Source of the DNA: CAVXHV01 sp963761445
Lineage (GTDB): Bacteria > Planctomycetota > Planctomycetia > Isosphaerales > Isosphaeraceae
NCBI GenBank assembly: GCA_963761445.1
Contig: CAVXHV010000018.1
Location: 62,001 to 126,000, forward strand
Direction: 5' to 3'
DNA: 64,000 nucleotides
Shown here: piece by piece, positions 57,414-64,000 of the stretch
Layout: every line of letters starts with the position of its first letter
Numbering within the stretch: the stretch's first letter is position 1
The notes under the pieces: model-generated
Database searches by the model: none
The model's input: the letters and a program-made list of their open reading frames with translations, nothing else
What the model was told of the DNA's origin: nothing
Made by a program: the position numbers and the translations under genes

Positions 57414-60400
57414 ATGCTCCGCCTTAAGTCCCACCGAATCGCTCCGAAGACGGTGACGAGCCGGCGCGAATCGGTTCGCAATGTCCGCTTCTTCTGGTCG
57501 TCGGCCGCAACGCGGCTCGAAGACCGGGTCTTGCTCTCCACCCTACCTCCATCGGTCCTGGCGACTGCGAGCCTGATCGCGACCAATTCGACCGTACCGG
57601 GAAATCTGTCGAGCGGCGGGGCCGATCTCTATGAGATTCAGCCCATGGCAGACGGCCGTCTGATCGCGATGACATCTGCCGGCGCCTCCAATCTCGACCT
57701 ACAGCTTTCGTTGTACGATTCCCAAGGTGACTTGCTCGTCGAAAGCGACGGTCAGTCGGCCGGTAAGGTGAACCCGATCGATTTCCACGTCACCGCGGGA
57801 ATCGAGTATCTCGAGGTGCAGAGCCTCTCGGGCTCCGGCGGCTACTCGCTCGTGACGTCATTCACGGCGGCATCCGACCCCAATCAGACCGTGACGCTGC
57901 CCCCAGGCTTCCAGGGAACGGGCTATGGACCGATCGCCGTCGGCGACTTCACGGGAAATGGTGTCCTGGACATCGTGGCCCCGGACGGCGTCCACCTCGG
58001 AACCGGCGATGGGACTTTTGAGTCCCCTTCACCCGCTGATGCGCTCGTCAATCCTGCCGACGGTCCTTCGGCGATTGCCGTCGGCGACTTCAACAACGAT
58101 CAGAATCTCGACGTGGCCATCACGCTGGCTTATGCCGATAGCGTCTCAATCTCTCTCGGCAACGGCAACGGCACTTTTCAACCAGCGACGAATATTACCC
58201 TGTCGGCTCTTCCAGGCGGCATGCCCGACGCGATCGTTGCCGGCGACTTCGGTAATGGCGAGACAGACCTGGCCGTGGCCGTTGCCCAGACGGGCGGCTC
58301 GAGCGACGACGTCATCGTGCTCATGGGAAATGGCGACGGCACCTTCACTCAGTCGAGCCCGATCCCGGTCGGGGTCGGTCCCGTCTCGATCGCCACGGGC
58401 GCTTTCGGCCAGAGCGGCCACTTCCTGGCCGTTGCCGACATCGACTCCACCGACGTCACGATCCTCACCAATCAAGCTGGAGGGCCGTTCTCCGTTTCCC
58501 AGACCATCGAGCTGCCCGGAACCACCCCCACGGCTGTCGTGGCTGGCAACTTCGGCACCGGCGCGGTCGACCTGGCCGTGACCGACGCGACTTCAAACGT
58601 GGTTGACATCTTGCAGGGCAACGGCGACGGCACGTTCAAGCCCGTGCCGGTCGCAGAGCTTCCTGTGGGTCCGAACCCCTACTCGATCGTGGCCGGCGAC
58701 TTCGGCAACGGCCAGCTTGACCTGGCCGTCGCCGACTCGAATGCGAACGCCGTCACGGTCCTCATGAGTAACGGCAACGGTACTTTCCAGCCCGGGATCA
58801 CGAGCGCAACAACCGGCAGCGGTGTGGTGAGCGCAAATGGCGTGGCCGCCGGAACGAGGCCGGTCGATATCGTGGCGGGCGATTTCACTGGCAGCGGCCG
58901 CCTGGACGTCGCCACCGGAAACGCCGGCTCGTCCGATATCACCGTACTCCTGGGCAAGGGTGACGGATCGTTCGAGGAACCCCCCGGCAACTCACCGGGC
59001 AATGAGCCTGCTTCGATCGCGACCGGCGACTTCAACGGCAATGGCAGCCTCGGGTTGGCCGTCGTCGACCAAGGCTCTGACAGCGTGACGATCTTGCCGG
59101 GCAACGGTGACGGAACGTTCCAGCAATCGCTGAGTGTGCCGTTGCCCCCTGGGGCCGGTCCGTCCTCGATCGTGGCAGCCGACTTCAACGACGACGGTCG
59201 ATTGGATCTGGCCGTCACCGACACCAATCTCAGCGAAGTTTCCATCCTTCTCGGCAACGGCGACGGGACGTTCCAGAGCTCGACAGTTGCATTGCCGGCG
59301 GGGAGTGGCCCCGATGCGATCGCCGTGGGTGATTTCACCGGCAATGGCCGGGTCGACCTGGCCGTGGCTGACGAGGACACGAACGCGGTTACGATCCTCC
59401 TGGGTAACGGCAACGGCACGTTCACCGTCGGACAAACGATCCCGCTGGTGAATCCGGCCGATCCCAACAATTCATTCGGTTTCGCAGATTCCATCGTCGC
59501 CGGCAAGTTCACGAGCAACGGGTACGTCGATCTGGTTGTGGCCGAGCCGGGCATCGATGCCGTCACCGTGGTTCTCGGCAATGGCAATGGCACGTTCACC
59601 CAGGGCACCACCATCGCGTTCGGCGCGGCCACTCCCCCGCAAGTTATGTCGCTCGTCGCCGGGGATTTCCGCAACGACGGCCTCACCGACGTGGCCGTGG
59701 CAACCATGAATATATTCGAGGGTGATTCGGTCGACGTGCTCCTCGGCAACGGCAACGGCACGTTCCAGGCTCCCGACGTGATCTCGCTTGGTTCCGCTGG
59801 CGTGTTGTTTCCCGTCGGAATCGTCGCGGCCGATTTCACAGGCAACGGTATCCTCGACCTTGCCACAGCCGATGCCAGTGGGGATGGATCCGACGACTAC
59901 TCCGTCTACCTGGGTAACGGCAACGGCACGTTTCAGGGCCCGACGCCCTATTTCTTCGGGGGATCCGGGGGATATTCCACCGCGATCGCGGCGGGCGATT
60001 TCACCGGCAACGGACTCGCAGACCTGGCAGTCACTCGCACCGGCCCAGATAGCTTGGACGTGCAGCTCAGTAACGGCGACGGCACCTTCTCGAGCCCCTC
60101 CGTGGACGACTTGGTCCAGCGTGACACGCCGGTCGTAGCCGACTTGAGCGGCAACGGAGTGAACGACGTCAGCGTGGTCGACGCGGCCGGAGATATCCTC
60201 TTTCGCGCGGGCGTCTCGGGCGAGCCCGGCGTCTTTGCACCGCCTGTCATCGTCAACCCTGGCGACCCCTCACGCGATATTGCCTTCGCCGTGACCAATC
60301 AAGGTCCCGTCCTGATCAGCGTTGACGCTGACGACAACAACGTCTCCTTCTTCGCCCTGCGGTCAACCGGTTTCGTCAAGGTGGCAACGCTCGCCACCGG

Positions 60401-63062
60401 GCCCGAGCCCGCCCAGATCCTCGCGGCCAACCTCCAGGGCAACGGCTACACCAGCCTGATCGTCCGCAATGCCGGAAACGGCACGATCTCCATCTTCCCC
60501 GGCGACGGACACGGCTGGTTCACGCCCCGCATCGATCTGCCCGTCAGCCAGGGTGCTTCCGACGTGGAAGTGGCCGATCTCCAGAAGGATGGCCGGCTCG
60601 ACATCCTTTACACCGACCGGCTCGCGGGCGAGGTCGGCGTCCTGGAAAACCTGGGAGGGGGAGCATTCAGCTCCCCGATCCTCTTCCCTGCCGGGGCCGG
60701 GCCCTATGGCGAGACCGGAACGGCCGTGCCGTCGCCGGTCTCGAGCCTCGAGCAGACGGTGAGTGTCACCGCCGGTATATTCACGTCGGGTGGCGCCCCC
60801 TCGATCGTGACGCTCAACCCGGGCTCAAACACCTTGGGCGAGCTCGACGGCACCGGCGACGGCCGTTTCGCCGATCCCACAATCTTCCCGACTCCGGGCA
60901 ACCCGCTGGTCGTGAGCGCCGTCGACTTCGGCGACGGCGGCCCGGCCGGACTGGCCATTCTCACCTCGGATGGACTCTTTATTGAGCGAAGCAACGGCGA
61001 CGGAGCCTTCCTCCCTCCCACTGAGATCAACGTGGGGTTCGAGCCCAACGGCCTCACGGTCGCAGATCTGACCGGCAATGGCGACGCCGACCTGCTCGTG
61101 AGCAACCCCCGCGGCGACGTGCTGGTCTTGATTGGAACCGGCAACGGCTCGTTCCTGCCCCCTCAGAACCTTGACCAGCAAGTGTCGCTGGCGGTCTATG
61201 CTCAGAACGGCAGCACGCCGGCCGCTTTCATCTACTCGGATCAGGCCACCGATCAGATTATCGTCCAATCCGCCGGCGGCGGTACGACCGTCCTGGGCAG
61301 TGCGGCCACCGGTCTGGTCACCCCCGGCGCCGTCACGCTGGCCGACCTCACCGGCAACGGCATCCTCGACCTGATCGTCGCCAACAGTGGCAGCAACAAC
61401 GTCTACATTTACATGGGACTGGGTAACGGGACTTTCAACACGACCCCGTTGAACGACGGTGACGGCTACTTTACAGGCACGAATCCCGTAGGAATCACCG
61501 TCGCCGACCTGACAGGCAACGGCCGGCCCGATCTGATCATCGCCAACAAAGGCTCCAACAACGTTTCCACCTTGATCAACGAGCCCGGGCCGGACGGTCA
61601 GCCCACCTTCGTCGAAGGTCCCACGTTCGCAGCGGGCATCGGGCCGGTTGCGACCGCAGTCATGACCCTCCCCGGCCAAACCGTGCCCAGTCTCCTGGTC
61701 GCCGACAGCGGCAGCAACGAGGTCCTGCTGTTGCCCGGACTGGGCAACGGCTTTTTCAACGACCAGTCGCCGATCGTGTACTCGGTGGGCGCCGACCCGA
61801 CTCAGCTCTTGCTCGGGAACTTCTCCCCCGGCGGGGGCCTCGACCTGGTGACCGTCAATTCGGTATCCAACGACCTGACATTGATCGCGGGTGTCGGTAC
61901 CGGTTCCGCAACCATGTCAACACTCTCAAGCGGCGGCACGGACCCCACGTCTGCCCTCGCCGTGCCCTACCCCGGGAACGGCTTGGATGACCTTGTGGTT
62001 GGCAACAATGCCGACGGCAACTTCTCGCTCTTCCAGGTCGGTGACGACGGGCTTAACTTGACCTCGGTCATTTCCTCGTCCGGAATTCCCAACCCATCGG
62101 CGCTGGCCCTGGCCACCTTCAGCAACAACGGGCTGGAGTTCTACGCCACCAATGATGGCGACGCCTCGGCCTCGGTCGTCGGTTTCCAGCTTGAAGAGTC
62201 AAACGCGGTTTCGACCGCGACCTCCGGAGCCTCGGCCTCGCTCGTCTCCTTGAACGAATCGTCGCTGGCCCTGCTGGGCACGATGCTCACGATCACGCTC
62301 GAGACCACAACCAGCGAAGAAGAAGGAGTGGAGGCCGGCGCCAGTGCCGCCCCCGGCGGGTCCGGCGGCGCCGGTCAGAGCCTGCTCTCCCGGTCGTCCG
62401 GCCCGGACGAAATGACAGAAATGAGTGAGGTGCCGCCCATCACCAGCCCCGGTCTGCCCATTCAGCCCTCGTGGTCCCGATACGTCACCGGCGTCGATCA
62501 GGCGATCGAGCGGGTTCGCAGCGAGGCCGATGCACGTCTCCGGGAGGAGCAACAGCAGCCGAGCGCCAAACAGCCCGGGACATCCTTCCTCGAGGACGAT
62601 GACGGCGCCGGCCGCAAGGCCCCGGCCGCATTTGTGAAGGAAGCCGCAATCGAAGCCGGCCGCATCATCAAGGCCAAACGCAGCTTGATCGAGGCCATCG
62701 ATTTCGCCATCGGCACCTGGAGCCGGGGAAGCCTGAAGGCGGTGCAATCCCTGTTTTCCAAGGACACCGGGCCAAAGGTCGCGACGCCGGGTGCGCCGGC
62801 TCAAGAAGTCGTGGAGAACGCCGGTCGCGTGACGACCGTCCCGCGTCTCGACCACGAACGACCGCAAGGCGACGAAATCCAGCCATCAGGGCTCGCCGTC
62901 GCCGGCGTGATCTATCTGACAGCCGCCAGCGCGCGAGAAATTCTGGTCAGGCGATCAGGCTCTTTCCCCGCTCCCGCGGTTGAAGCCCGGTGGCAATTTC
63001 AGATCCGCGAGCGCAATGAGCTCGGGAATCGGCGGTTCAATCACCGGCGCGGCCGCTCTTGA
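57414..63062 (+). CDS. Giant surface protein with FG-GAP/VCBS repeats
   Basis: 1,882 aa from ATG 57414. The N-terminus has RLEDRVLLS at about residues 34-42 (LEPR-XLL-like) and then a PPC-like domain (ADLYEIQPMADGRLIAMTSA). Residues about 165-1560 are more than fifteen FG-GAP/VCBS repeats, of the form VGDFTGNGVLDI and VSISLGNGNGTFQ, rich in Asp/Asn/Gly likely to bind Ca2+ and predicted to form beta-propellers. A charged tail (EATTSEEEGVE-type and RSEADARLREEQQQPS) follows, with a short hydrophobic stretch, GLAVAGVIYLTAASA, near the C-terminus. Probably an exported cell-surface adhesin or matrix component. Repetitive DNA makes internal deletions or assembly error possible. Confidence 0.85.
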   Translation: MLRLKSHRIAPKTVTSRRESVRNVRFFWSSAATRLEDRVLLSTLPPSVLATASLIATNSTVPGNLSSGGADLYEIQPMADGRLIAMTSAGASNLDLQLSLYDSQGDLLVESDGQSAGKVNPIDFHVTAGIEYLEVQSLSGSGGYSLVTSFTAASDPNQTVTLPPGFQGTGYGPIAVGDFTGNGVLDIVAPDGVHLGTGDGTFESPSPADALVNPADGPSAIAVGDFNNDQNLDVAITLAYADSVSISLGNGNGTFQPATNITLSALPGGMPDAIVAGDFGNGETDLAVAVAQTGGSSDDVIVLMGNGDGTFTQSSPIPVGVGPVSIATGAFGQSGHFLAVADIDSTDVTILTNQAGGPFSVSQTIELPGTTPTAVVAGNFGTGAVDLAVTDATSNVVDILQGNGDGTFKPVPVAELPVGPNPYSIVAGDFGNGQLDLAVADSNANAVTVLMSNGNGTFQPGITSATTGSGVVSANGVAAGTRPVDIVAGDFTGSGRLDVATGNAGSSDITVLLGKGDGSFEEPPGNSPGNEPASIATGDFNGNGSLGLAVVDQGSDSVTILPGNGDGTFQQSLSVPLPPGAGPSSIVAADFNDDGRLDLAVTDTNLSEVSILLGNGDGTFQSSTVALPAGSGPDAIAVGDFTGNGRVDLAVADEDTNAVTILLGNGNGTFTVGQTIPLVNPADPNNSFGFADSIVAGKFTSNGYVDLVVAEPGIDAVTVVLGNGNGTFTQGTTIAFGAATPPQVMSLVAGDFRNDGLTDVAVATMNIFEGDSVDVLLGNGNGTFQAPDVISLGSAGVLFPVGIVAADFTGNGILDLATADASGDGSDDYSVYLGNGNGTFQGPTPYFFGGSGGYSTAIAAGDFTGNGLADLAVTRTGPDSLDVQLSNGDGTFSSPSVDDLVQRDTPVVADLSGNGVNDVSVVDAAGDILFRAGVSGEPGVFAPPVIVNPGDPSRDIAFAVTNQGPVLISVDADDNNVSFFALRSTGFVKVATLATGPEPAQILAANLQGNGYTSLIVRNAGNGTISIFPGDGHGWFTPRIDLPVSQGASDVEVADLQKDGRLDILYTDRLAGEVGVLENLGGGAFSSPILFPAGAGPYGETGTAVPSPVSSLEQTVSVTAGIFTSGGAPSIVTLNPGSNTLGELDGTGDGRFADPTIFPTPGNPLVVSAVDFGDGGPAGLAILTSDGLFIERSNGDGAFLPPTEINVGFEPNGLTVADLTGNGDADLLVSNPRGDVLVLIGTGNGSFLPPQNLDQQVSLAVYAQNGSTPAAFIYSDQATDQIIVQSAGGGTTVLGSAATGLVTPGAVTLADLTGNGILDLIVANSGSNNVYIYMGLGNGTFNTTPLNDGDGYFTGTNPVGITVADLTGNGRPDLIIANKGSNNVSTLINEPGPDGQPTFVEGPTFAAGIGPVATAVMTLPGQTVPSLLVADSGSNEVLLLPGLGNGFFNDQSPIVYSVGADPTQLLLGNFSPGGGLDLVTVNSVSNDLTLIAGVGTGSATMSTLSSGGTDPTSALAVPYPGNGLDDLVVGNNADGNFSLFQVGDDGLNLTSVISSSGIPNPSALALATFSNNGLEFYATNDGDASASVVGFQLEESNAVSTATSGASASLVSLNESSLALLGTMLTITLETTTSEEEGVEAGASAAPGGSGGAGQSLLSRSSGPDEMTEMSEVPPITSPGLPIQPSWSRYVTGVDQAIERVRSEADARLREEQQQPSAKQPGTSFLEDDDGAGRKAPAAFVKEAAIEAGRIIKAKRSLIEAIDFAIGTWSRGSLKAVQSLFSKDTGPKVATPGAPAQEVVENAGRVTTVPRLDHERPQGDEIQPSGLAVAGVIYLTAASAREILVRRSGSFPAPAVEARWQFQIRERNELGNRRFNHRRGRS

Positions 63063-63111
63063 AATTCCGTCAGTCCTCGCCGGGTCCACCGTCCTTCGGA
63101 GAGTCGAATCC

Positions 63112-63519
63112 ATGAGGTCGGCCCTGACGGCTTCGGCCGCGTGCTTGGTCGCAACCTTCTACTTCCCCGCTCTCCCGGCCCGCGCACAACCCGATCGGCC
63201 GCCGCCCGAGAAGCTCACATCCAGGATTGAGGAGTACCTGACCTCGAGCGTCAAGCACGCTCAATTCAATGGCACAGTTCTGCTCGCCCGCGACGGCCAG
63301 ATCCTCTTCTGCCGCGGCTACGGCATGGCCAACCTCGAGCACGACGTCCCCTGTGGCCCGAAACTGACGCTCCTGCAAGACAACCAGTATCTGAAGGCAG
63401 CGAAAACGCAGCCGCCGGTCTCCCCCAAGCCGTTGGGACAAACGAAGAATGGCCCGGCCGCCCTGCCCGTTCCTCCGCCAGCGACAGAAGCGCCTGGTGC
63501 AGCCGGAGCCAAGCCATGA
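63112..63519 (+). CDS. Truncated beta-lactamase-like protein with signal peptide
   Basis: 135 aa from ATG 63112. Signal peptide (ALTASAACLVATFYFPALPA, then RAQ). Residues about 40-85 (YLTSSVKHAQFNGTVLLARD, GQILFCRGYGMANLEHDVP) are the first part of a class C beta-lactamase/serine-hydrolase domain. The catalytic S-x-x-K and everything after it are missing; instead a Pro/Ala-rich tail (PVPPPATEAPGAAGAKP) is present. It is probably catalytically dead, either a deletion derivative or a remodelled gene. Its stop overlaps the ATG of the DUF1501 gene. Confidence 0.6.
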   Translation: MRSALTASAACLVATFYFPALPARAQPDRPPPEKLTSRIEEYLTSSVKHAQFNGTVLLARDGQILFCRGYGMANLEHDVPCGPKLTLLQDNQYLKAAKTQPPVSPKPLGQTKNGPAALPVPPPATEAPGAAGAKP

Positions 63520-64000
63520 GTCCGGCCACTGACTCACCAGAGCGCGGATCGCTCGCGATTGGTCGCCGCGGTTTTCTGGCACACTCCGGCGGCGGTTTCG
63601 GGGCACTGGCACTGGCGCACCTCCTGGGCACGGACGGGGCTCTGGGCGCTGATGATTCAGCCGGCACCGCGTCGCGAGCGCACCCCAAGTGGAACGGCGG
63701 GTTGCATCACCCGGCGCGCGCCACGCGAGTCGTGCAGCTTTTCATGTCCGGCGCGGCCAGTCAGTGCGACACCTTCGACTTTAAGCCGATCCTCGCCCGG
63801 CAGAACGGCCGGAAGTTTGATCCCGGCGGCAAGGTCGAGCTATTCCAGAGCGAGCCGGGCGCGATCATGGCCAGCCCCTGGAAATGGCGCCAGTTCGGCC
63901 AGTCCGGCAAATGGGTCAGCGACTTGCTGCCTCACCTTGCCCGCTGTGTCGACGACATCGCGTTTCTGCCGGCGATGGTGGCGAAGTCGAACGTGCACGG
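63516..64000 (+). CDS. DUF1501 domain-containing protein (3'-truncated by window end)
   Basis: At least 161 aa from ATG 63516, overlapping the preceding stop (ATGA). The twin-arginine signal IGRRGFLAHSGGGFGALALA is followed by the DUF1501 start RVVQLFMSGAASQCDTFDFK and PWKWRQFGQSGKWVSDLLPH. This is the long type of DUF1501 usually paired with DUF1549/DUF1553 proteins, and different from the copy at 13046. The rest lies outside the window. Confidence 0.9.
   Translation, partial: MSPATDSPERGSLAIGRRGFLAHSGGGFGALALAHLLGTDGALGADDSAGTASRAHPKWNGGLHHPARATRVVQLFMSGAASQCDTFDFKPILARQNGRKFDPGGKVELFQSEPGAIMASPWKWRQFGQSGKWVSDLLPHLARCVDDIAFLPAMVAKSNVH

Noticed and set aside
58140..60100. Regularly spaced GGCAACGGCAACGGCACGTT-like units suggesting a CRISPR or satellite
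   Set aside because: They encode the LGNGNGTF motif of FG-GAP repeats, differ at synonymous positions and lie inside one intact reading frame.

Overview
The window looks like a piece of a high-GC planctomycete chromosome, probably from the Isosphaeraceae. That placement is an inference from gene content: ECF sigma factors fused to membrane-anchored carboxypeptidase-regulatory-like domains, DUF1800/DUF1501 and PSCyt1/DUF1549/DUF1553 proteins, surface proteins with an LEPR-XLL-type N-terminus, a PEP-CTERM protein, a GYF-ExbD fusion and a Ser/Thr kinase with a TPR tail.

Layout. 1-11.65 kb is a tandem array of five related genes, four of them sigma-factor fusions and one lacking the sigma domain and broken by three indels. 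11.65-14.3 kb holds a DUF1800/DUF1501 pair. 14.3-17.4 kb holds a two-domain kinase-like protein, AMP nucleosidase and a DUF2127 membrane protein. 17.57-23.9 kb is a bacterial Hen1/Pnkp RNA-repair locus in which an acyl-carrier-SUMF1 fusion and a HEAT-repeat protein sit between the methyltransferase and the three-domain repair enzyme. 23.9-25.9 kb holds a DMT transporter, a RelE/ParE-like protein and an unknown protein. About 25.9-34.2 kb is an accessory island ending at a tRNA-Gly(CCC). It contains a dead HTH gene, a dyad-rich regulatory region, a HEPN-motif protein followed by a HIRAN-TM protein (a candidate defence-type module), a tyrosine integrase broken by an IS66 element, and a second integrase remnant beside the tRNA. 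34.5-36.3 kb holds two unknown membrane proteins. 36.2-38.9 kb is an ExbB/ExbD/GYF-ExbD operon. 39.2-46.0 kb holds a receiver-HATPase fusion, a secreted Gly-rich protein, enolase, an alpha/beta-hydrolase-like protein with a diadenylate cyclase-type gene, and a secreted Ala/Lys/Pro-rich protein. 46.5-64 kb is rich in cell-surface genes: an LEPR-XLL protein, a small gene plus retropepsin pair, a large cytochrome-c/DUF1549/DUF1553 protein, a PEP-CTERM protein, a Ser/Thr kinase-TPR protein, a 1,882-aa FG-GAP/VCBS surface protein, a truncated beta-lactamase-like protein and the start of a DUF1501 gene.

Twelve single-base indels (nine apparent insertions, three deletions) interrupt otherwise well-conserved genes, two of them in C homopolymers. 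Every reconstructed gene returns to a whole number of codons, so sequencing or assembly error is at least as likely as real gene decay. Where this applies the entry describes the reconstructed protein.
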